This document shows positions 25,749 through 35,579 of a stretch of DNA of 64,000 nucleotides, one piece after another. How positions within the stretch are numbered: position 1 is the stretch's first letter; each line of letters begins with the position of its first letter. The notes below the pieces were generated by a model that had not been told where the DNA came from, did not search any database, and worked only from the letters and a program-made list of their open reading frames with translations. Made by a program: the position numbers and the translations under genes. The stretch comes from an uncultured Lachnospiraceae bacterium (GTDB lineage Bacteria; Bacillota; Clostridia; Lachnospirales; Lachnospiraceae), in contig CACZBM010000009.1 in NCBI GenBank assembly GCA_902779445.1, positions 1 through 64,000 of the forward strand, read 5' to 3'.

Positions 25749-25750
25749 TT

Positions 25751-27232
25751 TCAGCCGAGTGACTTAAGTGTCGGGAACGCGATTACCTCCTTGATGCTCT
25801 GTGCATTTGTGAGCAGCATGCAGAGGCGGTCGATGCCATAGCCAATGCCGCCCGTGGGAGGCATGCCGATCTCCATGGCATGGAGGAAGTCCTCGTCTGT
25901 GTGCTGGGCTTCTTCGTCGCCGCACTCTGCAAGAGCATCCTGAGCAGCAAATCTCTCACGCTGGTCGATGGGATCGTTCAGCTCTGAGTATGCGTTACAC
26001 ATTTCCCAGCCATTGATGTAGAGCTCGAACCTCTCAACCTTTGAGGGATCATCGGGCTTCTTCTTTGTAAGAGGGCTTATCTCTATGGGATGATCCATAA
26101 TGAATGTAGGCTGGATCATCTTGTCTTCACAGAATTCGTCGAAGAAGAGGTTTACTATATCGCCCTTCTTGTGATGCGGCTCATATTCGATATGCTTCTC
26201 ATCAGCAAGCTTCTTTGCATCTTCATCAGTCGCAACGGCATCAAAGTCAATTCCGGTCTCTTCCTTTATGGCGTCAACCATTGTTAAACGTCTGAAAGGC
26301 TTTCCAAGGTCTATGGTAACCCCGCTGCCATCTTCTTCATCTCCGTAGTATACGGAAGTGGTGCCGCAGACTGTCTCTGCCAGATGTCTGAACATCCTCT
26401 CTGTCAGATCCATCATTCCGTTGTAGTCCGTGTATGCCTGATAGAGCTCCATCAGGGTGAACTCGGGATTGTGTTTGGTGTCCAGTCCCTCATTACGGAA
26501 TACGCGGCCGATCTCATACACTCTTTCCATGCCGCCGATAATGAGGCGCTTCAGGTAGAGCTCAAGGGAAATACGGAGCTTCCTGTCCTCATCAAGGGCA
26601 TTGTAGTGTGTTACGAAAGGTCTTGCTGCCGCACCGCCGGCATTCTCCACCAGCATGGGAGTCTCTACTTCCATAAATCCCTGCTCATCCAGGAAATGAC
26701 GGATGGTGCTGATGATCTTCGATCTCTTGATAAAGGTATCTTTTACCTTTTCATTCATTATGAGATCCAGATATCTCTGGCGGTATCTTACATCTGTATC
26801 TGTGAGACCGTGGAACTTCTCAGGCAGGGGCTGGAGTGCCTTACTGAGGATCGTTATCTCAGTTGCCTCGATAGATACCTCGCCGGTCTTGGTTCTAAAT
26901 ACTTTACCCTTTACTCCGATAATGTCACCGGTGTCGCAGAGCTTCTTGAAATCAGCGTACTTCTCTTCTCCAAGGTTATCCCTGGCAGCGTACACCTGGA
27001 TCTTTCCCTTAAGATCCATGACATTACAGAATGATGCCTTGCCCATTACACGCTTGAACATCATCCTTCCTGCGACAGTCACATCACTTCCCTCCAGAGA
27101 ATCAAAGCTGTCCTTTATATCTGCTGAGTGATGGGTAACGTCGTATTTAACTACCTGAAAGGGATCTCTTCCCTCTTCCTGAAGCAGTTTTAATTTATCT
27201 CTTTTTACCTGTAGTATATCTTCCTGTGGCAT
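25751..27232 (-). CDS. lysS: Lysyl-tRNA synthetase, class II
   Basis: A 493-residue class II synthetase that charges tRNA-Lys. The OB-fold anticodon-binding domain occupies residues about 45-150 (VTVAGRMMFKRVMGKASFCN). Motif 2 is YEIGRVFRNEGLDTKHNPEF, and motif 3 is PPTGGIGYGIDRLCMLLTNA near the C-terminus, which ends AFPTLKSLG. Length is normal for bacterial LysS. It starts three bases after the greA stop and is transcribed with it from a consensus promoter. It forms the chromosome side of the element junction. Confidence 0.97.
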   Translation of the reverse strand: MPQEDILQVKRDKLKLLQEEGRDPFQVVKYDVTHHSADIKDSFDSLEGSDVTVAGRMMFKRVMGKASFCNVMDLKGKIQVYAARDNLGEEKYADFKKLCDTGDIIGVKGKVFRTKTGEVSIEATEITILSKALQPLPEKFHGLTDTDVRYRQRYLDLIMNEKVKDTFIKRSKIISTIRHFLDEQGFMEVETPMLVENAGGAAARPFVTHYNALDEDRKLRISLELYLKRLIIGGMERVYEIGRVFRNEGLDTKHNPEFTLMELYQAYTDYNGMMDLTERMFRHLAETVCGTTSVYYGDEEDGSGVTIDLGKPFRRLTMVDAIKEETGIDFDAVATDEDAKKLADEKHIEYEPHHKKGDIVNLFFDEFCEDKMIQPTFIMDHPIEISPLTKKKPDDPSKVERFELYINGWEMCNAYSELNDPIDQRERFAAQDALAECGDEEAQHTDEDFLHAMEIGMPPTGGIGYGIDRLCMLLTNAQSIKEVIAFPTLKSLG

Positions 27233-27234
27233 AC

Positions 27235-27729
27235 TTAATCTGTTGAAACCTCCAGAATCTTGTACTTAATTACACCGGCTTTGGTCTCTACCTTAACCGT
27301 GTCACCTTTTTTGTGTCCAAGGATAGCTCTTCCGACGGGAGACTCGTTACTCATCTTGCCCTGAAGGCTGCTGGCTTCCATTGATCCTACGATCTTGAAC
27401 TCCATGTCCTCTTTGAATTCCATGTCTCTTATCTTTACTTTGCAGCCGATGCTCACCTTTTCTGAATCGATCTCGCTGGCATCCACTACTTCCACGTTTT
27501 TAAGAAGAGTCTCTATCTCTGCGATACGCTCTTCCATTATACGCTGGGCATCCTTCGCTGCGTCATACTCGGCGTTTTCGGAAAGATCTCCCTGTGCTCT
27601 GGCTTCTTTAAGCTCCTGTGCTATCTCTGCACGCTTTACATTTTTAAGTTCTGAGAGTTCATCCTCAAGCTTCTTTAAACCGTCTGCTGTGAGAATGACT
27701 TTCTTTTCATTTACCTGTTCTTCTGCCAT
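27235..27729 (-). CDS. greA: Transcription elongation factor GreA
   Basis: A 164-residue GreA that rescues backtracked RNA polymerase by stimulating transcript cleavage. The N-terminal coiled coil carries the acidic tip GDLSENAEYDAAKD, and the C-terminal FKBP-like domain has SNESPVGRAILGHKKGD. The ATG at 27729 has GGAGGG four bases upstream; an in-frame TTG four codons earlier is part of that site. Same transcript as lysS. Confidence 0.97.
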   Translation of the reverse strand: MAEEQVNEKKVILTADGLKKLEDELSELKNVKRAEIAQELKEARAQGDLSENAEYDAAKDAQRIMEERIAEIETLLKNVEVVDASEIDSEKVSIGCKVKIRDMEFKEDMEFKIVGSMEASSLQGKMSNESPVGRAILGHKKGDTVKVETKAGVIKYKILEVSTD

Positions 27730-27798
27730 TTCACCCTCCAACTATAGATATAGATTGCAAAATTACTTGCTTTGCTTACTATACAGTTCAACTCACGT

Positions 27799-27827
27799 AT
27801 TATATCCATGAACCTCTGCAGTGTCAA
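27799..27827 (-). promoter_or_regulatory. Consensus sigma-A promoter for greA-lysS
   Basis: Both hexamers are perfect on the minus strand: TTGACA (27822-27827), a 17-base spacer and TATAAT (27799-27804). The -35 box overlaps the dusB stop codon. Start of transcription is expected near 27792, about 60 bases before greA. Confidence 0.9.
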
Positions 27828-28768
27828 TCTTTTCCAAAAATCTCTATAAGTTCCATCAGTTCTTCTGCCTTTTCTATCTCGCAGCATCTGGTACGGAGCT
27901 TTGCCGAATGCGGGATCCCCGCAGTATACCAGGCTATGTGCTTACGCATCTCCCTCACTGCCGTGTATTCCCCCTTCCATTGGACTTCCAGCATTATATG
28001 TCTCTTCATCACGTCCTTTTTCTCTTCCAGAGAAGGGATATATCTCTTTCCGGCCAGCATTTCCTTAAATATCCAGGGATTTCCCCTGGCAGCCCTGCCT
28101 ATGGATACGGCGTCACATCCTGTTTCAGCCATCATTTTTTCTGCGTCTTCAAAAGACCGTATATCTCCGTTACCGATGACCGGGATCGAAACACTTTCTT
28201 TAACCCGGCGGATGATGTCCCAGTCTGCCTTCCCTTCGTAGTACTGGTCTCTCGTCCTTCCGTGAACGTGGATAGCTGATGCTCCGGCTTCCGCGGCTAT
28301 CTTTGCCACTTCCACCGCATTTACATGATCCTTGTCAAATCCTTTTCTTATCTTAACAGTGACCGGCTTTTTTGAAACACTTACCACCGCTGATACGATC
28401 TTACCGATAAGATCCGGGTCCTTCATAAGTGCTGAACCATCCCCGTTGTTTACCACTTTAGGCATCGGACATCCCATATTAATATCCAGTATTTCAAAAT
28501 CCCTGCCGGATATTGCCTCTGCCTGCTCAGCCATTATCTCCGGTTCTGAACCAAATATCTGTACCGATACCGGATGCTCATCCGGATGTGTCTGCATCAG
28601 TCCGTCCGTAGCCTTATTCTTGTAATGAAGAGCTTTGGCGCTTATCATCTCGCTACAGACCAGTCCTGCCCCCATCTCACTGCATATTAAACGAAATGGC
28701 AGGTCGGAAACCCCTGCCATCGGTGCCAGTATAAATCTGCTTTTCAGTTCTGTATTCCCTATTTTCAC
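27824..28768 (-). CDS. dusB: tRNA-dihydrouridine synthase (DusB type)
   Basis: A 314-residue flavoprotein that reduces uridines in tRNA. The FMN-binding TIM barrel shows [20 protein letters not shown], then [20 protein letters not shown] with the catalytic Cys, [35 protein letters not shown] and [14 protein letters not shown]. It overlaps the upstream small gene by four bases (ATGA). Confidence 0.95.
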   Translation of the reverse strand: MKIGNTELKSRFILAPMAGVSDLPFRLICSEMGAGLVCSEMISAKALHYKNKATDGLMQTHPDEHPVSVQIFGSEPEIMAEQAEAISGRDFEILDINMGCPMPKVVNNGDGSALMKDPDLIGKIVSAVVSVSKKPVTVKIRKGFDKDHVNAVEVAKIAAEAGASAIHVHGRTRDQYYEGKADWDIIRRVKESVSIPVIGNGDIRSFEDAEKMMAETGCDAVSIGRAARGNPWIFKEMLAGKRYIPSLEEKKDVMKRHIMLEVQWKGEYTAVREMRKHIAWYTAGIPHSAKLRTRCCEIEKAEELMELIEIFGKD

Positions 28769-29094
28769 TCGAACTTTTCCCCGAGAAAGACTACCTTATA
28801 ATAAAGTGTCAGTTCCTCAAAAAGCTGCCTGTGTTCGCTCCTTATCTTTTTTATCAGAAGCCCGGCGCCTATCTCGTCATATGCTATGTCATCCTCTTCC
28901 GCGGAAGTACGGATAAGGAGTTCTCCTTCTTCATCAAACTGCATTTCAAGGATCCCTCCCACTTCTTCCACGAAGAGGGCACTCATAGCCTTCAGTTCAT
29001 CTTTTACCTGATCCGGGAGTTTTCCGAATTCCGGGTTCAGATAATACTTTCTTTCATATGAATTTGCGGCGCAGAGTACATTGTATTCTTTCAT
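28765..29094 (-). CDS. Conserved small protein, DUF6145-like
   Basis: A 109-residue cytoplasmic protein with [20 protein letters not shown] at the start, an acidic middle ([20 protein letters not shown]) and a helical C-terminus ending [10 protein letters not shown]. It resembles the DUF6145 family found beside dusB in Lachnospiraceae, as I recall it; function is unknown. It is translationally coupled to dusB. Confidence 0.7.
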   Translation of the reverse strand: MKEYNVLCAANSYERKYYLNPEFGKLPDQVKDELKAMSALFVEEVGGILEMQFDEEGELLIRTSAEEDDIAYDEIGAGLLIKKIRSEHRQLFEELTLYYKVVFLGEKFE

Positions 29095-29108
29095 GATCTA
29101 TCCTTTTG

Positions 29109-29226
29109 CCCTCATCAGTCACCTTCGGTGACAGCCGTCTCGCCTCCCGGCTCGGTCGTCGCTGAACGCTTGCCACTGGCAAGCAGCGACCCCAGAGGGG
29201 GAAGCCTTTAAATTGGGAAGGCTTTA
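29109..29226. repeat. Dispersed CCCTCATC...GGAAGGC repeat, copy 2 (expanded)
   Basis: It starts CCCTCATCAGTCACCTTCGG with the hairpin GTCACC/GGTGAC and contains inner hairpins (CGCTTGCC/GGCAAGCAG, GCGAC pairs). It ends in two GGGGAAGCCTTTAAA / GGGAAGGCTTTAAA units. The minus-strand start TAAAGCCTTCCC supplies the argF stop codon (TAA at 29224-29226), just as copy 1 does for the wall hydrolase. Confidence 0.75.
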
Positions 29227-30228
29227 AACTTCGTAACCAAGTGTAGCAGCCATTACCGCTTTGATCGTATGCATCCTGTTTTCCGCTTCATCAAAGAGAA
29301 CAGTGCTGTATTTCTGGAACACTTCGTCTGTGACTTCCAGATCCTCAAACCTGAATTTCTCTCCCATTTCTTTTCCGACTGTGGTCTTGTGATCGTGGAA
29401 AGCAGGGAGACAGTGCATGAAGATGGCATTGGGATTTGCCTTATTCATCTTGTCCATAGTCACCTTATAGGGGGTGAGTTCTTTTATCCTCTCTTCCCAT
29501 ACTTCTGCGGGTTCACCCATTGAAACCCATACGTCGGTATATATTACATCAGCGTTTTTAACTGCCTCATCCGTATCTTCAGTAAGAGTTATGCTTCCGC
29601 CGGATTCCTCAGCCCATGCCCTGCACTTTTTTACGAGCTCCTCATTGGGGAAGTACTTTGAAGGTGCGCAGGCTGTGAAATGCAGTCCCAGCTTTGAGCA
29701 TCCTATCATAAGAGAGTTTCCCATATTAAATCTGGCATCTCCCATATATACGAACTTTTTTCCTTTTTCATCACCAAAGTGTTCCCTGACAGTCATCATA
29801 TCCGCAAGGATCTGTGTGGGATGATACTCATCCGTAAGGCCGTTCCATGTAGGTACTTTTGCGTATTTCGCCAGTGTTTCCACTCTCTCCTGACCAAATC
29901 CCCTGTATTCTATACCGTCATACATCCTTCCGAGTACAGATGCTGTGTCTTCTATGCTTTCTTTTTTGCCGAGCTGGGATCCCGAATTGTCAAGATAAGT
30001 AGTCTGCATGCCAAGGTCATGTGCAGCTACTTCAAAGGAACATCTGGTCCTGGTGCTTGTCTTTTCAAAAATAAGCGCTATATTCTTTCCCCTCAGACCG
30101 TCGTGGGCTGCTCCATCCTTTTTCATCTTCTTGAACCTGCCGGCGAGGTCTATAAAGTGTCTGATCTCATCCGGTGTAAAGTCCATGAGTGTGAGAAAGT
30201 TTCTTCCTTTGAGTGATGACATTTTCAT
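29224..30228 (-). CDS. argF: Ornithine carbamoyltransferase
   Basis: A 334-residue carbamoyltransferase converting ornithine and carbamoyl phosphate to citrulline. The carbamoyl-phosphate loop [13 protein letters not shown] is near residue 55, and the ornithine loop is [11 protein letters not shown]. Other family motifs are [17 protein letters not shown] and [15 protein letters not shown]. Anabolic (argF) or catabolic (arcB) use cannot be told from the sequence; no arginine deiminase genes are adjacent. It overlaps the methyltransferase gene by four bases. Confidence 0.95.
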   Translation of the reverse strand: MKMSSLKGRNFLTLMDFTPDEIRHFIDLAGRFKKMKKDGAAHDGLRGKNIALIFEKTSTRTRCSFEVAAHDLGMQTTYLDNSGSQLGKKESIEDTASVLGRMYDGIEYRGFGQERVETLAKYAKVPTWNGLTDEYHPTQILADMMTVREHFGDEKGKKFVYMGDARFNMGNSLMIGCSKLGLHFTACAPSKYFPNEELVKKCRAWAEESGGSITLTEDTDEAVKNADVIYTDVWVSMGEPAEVWEERIKELTPYKVTMDKMNKANPNAIFMHCLPAFHDHKTTVGKEMGEKFRFEDLEVTDEVFQKYSTVLFDEAENRMHTIKAVMAATLGYEV

Positions 30229-30983
30229 TCTCCTTTCGTTGTTGCGTATCTGTACATTAATATGGATGCGGATACCGCTGCATTAAGGGATTCTGTTTTT
30301 CCCTTCATCGGTATCCTTATCTTCTTATCCGACATTTCTATGATGCGGGGGCTTAAACCGTTTCCCTCATTCCCGATGAGAAAAGCAGTCATATCACTGT
30401 ATTCCGTCTCGTGATAATTCTTATCTCCCTCAAGGCAGGCAGCATAAATGCAGATGCCTTCCTCTTTCATCTTTTCAAGTGTTCCGGCGAGATCTTCAGT
30501 ATAGAGAAAAGGCACTCTGTATATCGCACCCATGGTAGAACGTACAACCTTTGGCGAAAAGATATCAGCAGTCTTCCTGTCCATTATGATACCCTTTACA
30601 CCTGCTGCCTCCCCGGTTCTAAGCATAGTCCCCAGATTTCCGGGGTCCTGTATTCCTTCCAGCACAAGGTACAGTCCTTTTTCTCCGCCTATGATATCTG
30701 AAAATGAGTATTCCGGCTGAGTTACAACAGCCATTACTCCCTGGGGAGTTTTGGTATCTGATATCCTTGAAAAAACACTGTCGGAAAGTACTTCTCCGTC
30801 TATTCCCGGATTCTCCTTATGGAAGCTCTCGCTTACATAGGTTTCACGGAGCATTTTTTCAGGGGTTTCACGAAACATGCGGATGCCTTCTATAATGAAA
30901 GCACCCGCCGCTCTGCGTTCCCGGGCTCTTTCCAAGAGATCCCGGATCATTTTCACTTTTGGATTTGAAAAAGAAGTTATCAA
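30225..30983 (-). CDS. SpoU/TrmH family RNA 2'-O-methyltransferase
   Basis: A 252-residue SPOUT methyltransferase acting on rRNA or tRNA ribose. The N-terminal part ([20 protein letters not shown]) resembles the substrate-binding domain of RlmB-like proteins. The knotted SAM-binding motifs are complete: [34 protein letters not shown] and [20 protein letters not shown]. The exact target is unclear. Overlaps pfkA and argF by four bases on each side (ATGA), giving tight coupling in a pfkA-trmH-argF operon. Confidence 0.9.
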   Translation of the reverse strand: MITSFSNPKVKMIRDLLERARERRAAGAFIIEGIRMFRETPEKMLRETYVSESFHKENPGIDGEVLSDSVFSRISDTKTPQGVMAVVTQPEYSFSDIIGGEKGLYLVLEGIQDPGNLGTMLRTGEAAGVKGIIMDRKTADIFSPKVVRSTMGAIYRVPFLYTEDLAGTLEKMKEEGICIYAACLEGDKNYHETEYSDMTAFLIGNEGNGLSPRIIEMSDKKIRIPMKGKTESLNAAVSASILMYRYATTKGE

Positions 30984-31963
30984 CGTGGCAGATCCCTTGC
31001 TATTTCAACGTAATACTCGGATATCTGCTTCTTCATTGCAAGAGCTTCATCGATATCCATGTCAGTGAAATCACCGTCTTTATGGCATACGACCCTGTTT
31101 ATCACGCCCTTTGCGAGAAGGTCTGCTGCCATTGCTCCCATTATGGATGCATAGAAACGATCCTTGCAGGTAGGTGAACCGCCTCGCTGCATGTATCCGA
31201 GGATCGTTGCTCTGGTCTCCATTCCTGTTGCAGCCTCTATTCGTCTGGCCATAGAAACCGAATGTCCTACGCCCTCTGCGTTCACGATCAGGAAATGTGT
31301 CTTACCGAGCTTCCTGGTCTCTACTATGTGGTTAATTATCTTCTGCTCGTCAAAGTCATATTTCTCAGGAAGAAGGATCTCATCCGCACCGCTGGCAACA
31401 CCGCACCAGAGAGCTATATAACCTGCCTGTCTTCCCATTACTTCTATTATAGAACATCTCTCATGTGATGAAGATGTATCTCTTACCTTATCTATGGCTT
31501 CCATCGCTGTATTGATGGCTGTATCAAATCCGATGGTGTAGTCTGAACATGCGATGTCAAGGTCGATGGTTCCGGGGATCCCGACAACACCTATTCCCTG
31601 ATGTGAAAGTCCCAGAGCTCCCTTATATGATCCGTCTCCTCCGATGACTACCACTGCATCTATCTTAAACTCCTTTAAGATGTCCGCTCCCTTTTTCTGG
31701 CCCTCTACCGATCTGAATTCTTCAGATCTCGCGGTCTTTAATACTGTACCGCCTCTCTGGATGGAATCGGAAACATCCTCTGCTTTCAGCTCTTTTATTT
31801 CTCTATTTAAGAGACCCTGATAGCCTTTATCTATTCCCATTACTTTCATGCCGTTCTTTATGGCTTTTCTGGTAACGGCACGGATAGCAGCGTTCATTCC
31901 GGGAGCGTCGCCTCCGCTTGTTAATATCGCTATCGTCTTTATCTGTTTTTCTGCTTTAGCCAT
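30980..31963 (-). CDS. pfkA: ATP-dependent 6-phosphofructokinase
   Basis: A 327-residue glycolytic enzyme phosphorylating fructose 6-phosphate. Motifs: LTSGGDAPGMNAAIRAVTRK, VVIGGDGSYKGALGL (GGDGS marks ATP rather than pyrophosphate use), GIPGTIDLDIACSDYTIGFD with the catalytic Asp, and VMGRQAGYIALW. Length is that of bacterial PfkA. It has its own good promoter upstream and leads the operon. Confidence 0.96.
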   Translation of the reverse strand: MAKAEKQIKTIAILTSGGDAPGMNAAIRAVTRKAIKNGMKVMGIDKGYQGLLNREIKELKAEDVSDSIQRGGTVLKTARSEEFRSVEGQKKGADILKEFKIDAVVVIGGDGSYKGALGLSHQGIGVVGIPGTIDLDIACSDYTIGFDTAINTAMEAIDKVRDTSSSHERCSIIEVMGRQAGYIALWCGVASGADEILLPEKYDFDEQKIINHIVETRKLGKTHFLIVNAEGVGHSVSMARRIEAATGMETRATILGYMQRGGSPTCKDRFYASIMGAMAADLLAKGVINRVVCHKDGDFTDMDIDEALAMKKQISEYYVEIARDLPR

Positions 31964-31996
31964 TTATTCTTACCTCCGCCGCAAACCTGACTACAC

Positions 31997-32025
31997 ATTA
32001 TATTAGATGGATATCCATTTTTCAA
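31997..32025 (-). promoter_or_regulatory. Sigma-A promoter for pfkA operon
   Basis: On the minus strand TTGAAA (32020-32025), a 17-base spacer holding the palindrome ATGGATATCCAT, and TATAAT (31997-32002). The palindrome inside the spacer could bind a regulator (inference). Confidence 0.8.
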
Positions 32026-32045
32026 GGTTATCGTATAAATTTCCA

Positions 32046-35000
32046 TCACACCGTATATTTTACATTCTCATTTCCGAAGTGCTCTGTAAGCTGTGACATG
32101 AGCTCATCATCTGCTTTTACATTCTGCGAAGCAGGCAGGCTCTTCTGTTTCTTTTCTTTATTAAGGTAGATGACCACCCTGTCATTTCCCTCAGAAGAAC
32201 GGAGTATTTTTTCCAGCTCTTTTGAGCTTTCACTGTATTTTTCCTTATCTTCAAACCGGATATAAAGAGTACCACCCACCTCATTAAGCGGCACAACCTT
32301 ATCTACCATGAGCTGCCCGTCCTTCTCATCATCTGCTTTGACTTTTCCGGTGAGGAGAACTTTTGCATCTTCATACAGCAGCTTATTACATAAAGCATAC
32401 GTCCTGGGCCATACTATACACTCTACGGACCCGAAGGTATCCTCTATGATAACAATGGCCATGGTATCTCCCTTTTTTGTCTGTCTCAGTCTCACTGAAG
32501 TAAGGAGTCCTCCGATGGTCACTTCTTTTCCTTCATCCACACCGATCATATTTGTTTCGGGATTCAGAAGGAAGTCGACGCTTTTCACATTTGTATGTTT
32601 TCTTATCAGTTCTTCGTATTCGGCAAGGGGATGCCCCGTAAGGTAGATACCAAGTGCCTCCTTCTCAAAGGCAAGTCTTATCTCTTCCGGATACTCATCT
32701 ATTTCAGGAAGGATATCTCCCTTCCAGCCGGATACTTCTTCGTCATCCATCATGTCAAAGAGAGACATCTGCCCCGCCATGTTGTCCTTTTTCTCGCGCA
32801 CCGCAGCATCCAGCATGGCTGGATATGCTTCCATGAACTGATGTCGGTTACCTTCGAAACCGTCAAATACTCCGGCCTTGATAAATGCCTCTATGGTCCG
32901 TTTGTTTACTTCTGTCCCGGCCAGTCTCTTTATAAAATCCGTAAGGGAAGAAAATGGTCCATTAGCTTCCTTCTCTTCTTCCACGGTTTTTATAACTGAT
33001 ACACCTACCGCCTTTATAGCTGAAAGCCCGTATCTGATGGCATGGTCCCCTGCAGGAGAGAATCCCGATTCTGCCTCATTTATATAGGGCGGCAGAAGCT
33101 CTATCCCCATCGATCTCGCAGACAGCATATATCCTGCAAGCTTTCCGGGATTGTCGAGAACACTCGTCATCAGACTCGCCATGAATTCCACAGGATAGTA
33201 TTTCTTTAAAAAGGCAGTCTGCATTGTGAGGTAAGCATAGCATGCGGCATGGGATTTATTGAACGCGTACTTTGCGAAATCATTCATGCCGGAATAAACC
33301 TTTTCCGCAGCGTCTTCGCTGATACCGTTACCCATACATCCCGGTATCTCCTGGGTATCGTCCCGGACCATGATCTCTCCGCCATGAACGAAAATATTCC
33401 GGTTCTCATCTATCACCTTCTGCTTCTTCTTACTCATGGCACGCCTGATACTGTCGGCTCCGCCAAGAGAATAGCCTGCAAGTGACTGGAATATCTGCAT
33501 TACCTGTTCCTGGTATACTATGCACCCATAGGTGGGTTTTAGGATCGGTTCCAGTTCCGGACAGAGGTAATGAACGTCTTTTCTGTTTTTCTTTCCGGCA
33601 ATGTACTGGGGAATAAAGTCCATGGGACCCGGCCTGTACAGCGCGATCCCCGCTATGACATCTTCCAGGCTTTCGGGAGAAAGATCCTTCATAAATCTCT
33701 GCATCCCTCCTGACTCCAGCTGGAATATCCCGTCGGTTTCTCCTGTTCCGATGTATTTCAGTGTCCCGGGGTCATCATAGTCGATCAGGTTAATATCAAG
33801 ATATCTGCCGTCTTTTCCCACTTCCTCCGGATCTCCCGTGGGAGATATCCTGTCAGTAACGTTTACGTTGATATAGTCCACCGCATTCTGGATAACAGTC
33901 AGTGTGCGAAGTCCAAGGAAATCCATTTTCAGGAGTCCAAGCTCTTCAAGGGTGGTCATTGTGAACTGGGTAGTTATCTCTCCGTTTGAACCCCTGGACA
34001 GCGGCACATAATTATCTGCATCTTCAGGTGTAATGAGTATCCCCGCTGCATGCATGGAAGTATGTCTTGGAAGTCCTTCGAGCCGCATACTCATATCCAT
34101 AACGAGCTTCACCTGGCTATCCTCTTCATAGAGCTTTCGAAGATCATTATTCTCTTCCAGCGCTTTTTTCAATGTGATATTTAATTCATTGGGGATCATT
34201 TTGGAGAGACTGTCTCCGAAGGCATAAGGCAGATCCATCACTCTTGTCACATCTCTTATAACACCCTTTGCAGCGAGAGTACCGAAGGTCACGATCTGTA
34301 CGCACTTTGACCTGCCGTATTTTTCCACTACATAATCTATTACTTCCTGTCTTTTCTCGTATCCGAAGTCCACGTCTATATCGGGCATGGATATTCTCTC
34401 GGGATTTAAGAATCTTTCGAAAAGAAGGTCATATCTGATCGGATCGATATCCGTTATTTTCAAAGCATAGGAAACTATGGATCCCGCTGCGGATCCTCTT
34501 CCGGGTCCTACCGGTATCCCGTGGTTTCTGGAGAAATTGATATAGTCCCAGACTATGAGGAAATAGTCAACAAACCCCATTGTCTCGATAACGGAGAGCT
34601 CATACTCCATCCTGTCATGGAGAGTACCGTCATCATCGGGGTAACGTTCCTTAAATCCCTCATCACACAGATGCTTAAGGTAACTCAGCGAATCACTGAA
34701 TCCTTCCGGAACCTCATAATGGGGGAGCTTGGTCTCATGGAATACAATATCCACATGACATCTGTCAGCGATCTTCTGTGTATTTTCAATAGCTTCCGGA
34801 ACATAAGAAAAGAGTCTCTTCATCTCCTCTTCGGATTTAACGTAATACTGGCCTCCCTCGTACTTCATCCTGTCCGTATCAGAAAGCTTCTTTCCTGTCT
34901 GAAGGCACAGCAAAATATCGTGAGGTTCAGCGTCCTCACTTAAGGTGTAATGACAGTCATTTGTACATACAAGAGGGATGTTCAGTTTATCCGACATAGC

Positions 35001-35573
35001 GATAAGGGTCTGGTCAACAAGCTGCTGTTCCCTTATGCCGTGATCCTGGAGTTCCAGGAAGAAATTGTTTTCTCCAAATATCTCACGATAACGGAGTGCC
35101 GCCTTTTCCGCCTCATCGGTAAGTCCCCTTACTATGTTTCTGGGAATTTCACCGGCAAGGCAGGCGGATAGACAGATGAGTCCCTCATGATATTTTTCCA
35201 ATACCTCCATGTCCACTCTGGGCTTGTAGTAATAGCCTTCGGTAAATCCTATGGAAACTATCTTCATTAGATTCTGATAGCCGGTATTGTTCTCGGCGAG
35301 TAGTACCAGATGATAATATCTGTTGTCACTCATTCCGGGTTCTTTATCGAATCTGGAACCCGGAGATACATAGACTTCACAGCCTATAACGGGATTGATA
35401 TCTGCCTCCCTGCAGGCCTTATAGAAGTCTATGACTCCGTACATAACACCGTGGTCCGTAATGGCCGCGGCATTCATACCAAGTTCCTTTACTCTCGCCA
35501 CGTATTCCTTTATCTTATTGGAACCATCTAAAAGAGAATATTCAGTATGTGTGTGTAAGTGAACAAAACTCAT
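32046..35573 (-). CDS. dnaE: DNA polymerase III alpha subunit (DnaE)
   Basis: A 1175-residue C-family replicative polymerase. The PHP domain opens it (FVHLHTHTEYSLLDGSNKIK, ITDHGVMYGV). The palm has GPGRGSAAGSIVSYALKITD and MPDIDVDFGYEKRQEVIDYV with the catalytic aspartates. Later parts are the helix-hairpin-helix region and an OB fold (GGLLTSVRLRQTKKGDTMAI). No proofreading exonuclease domain is inserted, so it is DnaE rather than PolC. It begins six bases after the metK stop with only a weak ribosome binding site, implying coupling to metK. Confidence 0.96.
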   Translation of the reverse strand: MSFVHLHTHTEYSLLDGSNKIKEYVARVKELGMNAAAITDHGVMYGVIDFYKACREADINPVIGCEVYVSPGSRFDKEPGMSDNRYYHLVLLAENNTGYQNLMKIVSIGFTEGYYYKPRVDMEVLEKYHEGLICLSACLAGEIPRNIVRGLTDEAEKAALRYREIFGENNFFLELQDHGIREQQLVDQTLIAMSDKLNIPLVCTNDCHYTLSEDAEPHDILLCLQTGKKLSDTDRMKYEGGQYYVKSEEEMKRLFSYVPEAIENTQKIADRCHVDIVFHETKLPHYEVPEGFSDSLSYLKHLCDEGFKERYPDDDGTLHDRMEYELSVIETMGFVDYFLIVWDYINFSRNHGIPVGPGRGSAAGSIVSYALKITDIDPIRYDLLFERFLNPERISMPDIDVDFGYEKRQEVIDYVVEKYGRSKCVQIVTFGTLAAKGVIRDVTRVMDLPYAFGDSLSKMIPNELNITLKKALEENNDLRKLYEEDSQVKLVMDMSMRLEGLPRHTSMHAAGILITPEDADNYVPLSRGSNGEITTQFTMTTLEELGLLKMDFLGLRTLTVIQNAVDYINVNVTDRISPTGDPEEVGKDGRYLDINLIDYDDPGTLKYIGTGETDGIFQLESGGMQRFMKDLSPESLEDVIAGIALYRPGPMDFIPQYIAGKKNRKDVHYLCPELEPILKPTYGCIVYQEQVMQIFQSLAGYSLGGADSIRRAMSKKKQKVIDENRNIFVHGGEIMVRDDTQEIPGCMGNGISEDAAEKVYSGMNDFAKYAFNKSHAACYAYLTMQTAFLKKYYPVEFMASLMTSVLDNPGKLAGYMLSARSMGIELLPPYINEAESGFSPAGDHAIRYGLSAIKAVGVSVIKTVEEEKEANGPFSSLTDFIKRLAGTEVNKRTIEAFIKAGVFDGFEGNRHQFMEAYPAMLDAAVREKKDNMAGQMSLFDMMDDEEVSGWKGDILPEIDEYPEEIRLAFEKEALGIYLTGHPLAEYEELIRKHTNVKSVDFLLNPETNMIGVDEGKEVTIGGLLTSVRLRQTKKGDTMAIVIIEDTFGSVECIVWPRTYALCNKLLYEDAKVLLTGKVKADDEKDGQLMVDKVVPLNEVGGTLYIRFEDKEKYSESSKELEKILRSSEGNDRVVIYLNKEKKQKSLPASQNVKADDELMSQLTEHFGNENVKYTV

Positions 35574-35579
35574 AAAATC

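Larger units (their letters stand above)
1..25750 (-). mobile_element. Integrative/conjugative element, partial (CTn/Tn1549-like transfer module)
   Basis: All genes here lie on the minus strand and follow the order known for Firmicutes CTn-type elements: parA, parB, repA, pcfB, virD4, maff2, virB6, prgI, virB4, NlpC/P60 hydrolase, DUF4315, DUF4366, topB. These are a partition/replication module, a coupling ATPase, the mating-pair ATPase, membrane channel subunits and a wall hydrolase. Relaxase and integrase genes are absent and are expected to the left of the window. The housekeeping gene lysS begins the flanking chromosome, so the right end is placed between parA and lysS. The exact boundary and the left extent are not visible. 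Confidence 0.85.

Noticed and set aside
1..25750. The region as a prophage
   Set aside because: No capsid, tail, terminase or holin genes; VirB4, VirD4, PrgI and PcfB define a conjugative element.
29224..30228. Catabolic ornithine carbamoyltransferase of an arginine deiminase cluster
   Set aside because: No arcA or arcC gene is adjacent, and the gene is in an operon with pfkA and an RNA methyltransferase, so the neutral argF label is used.
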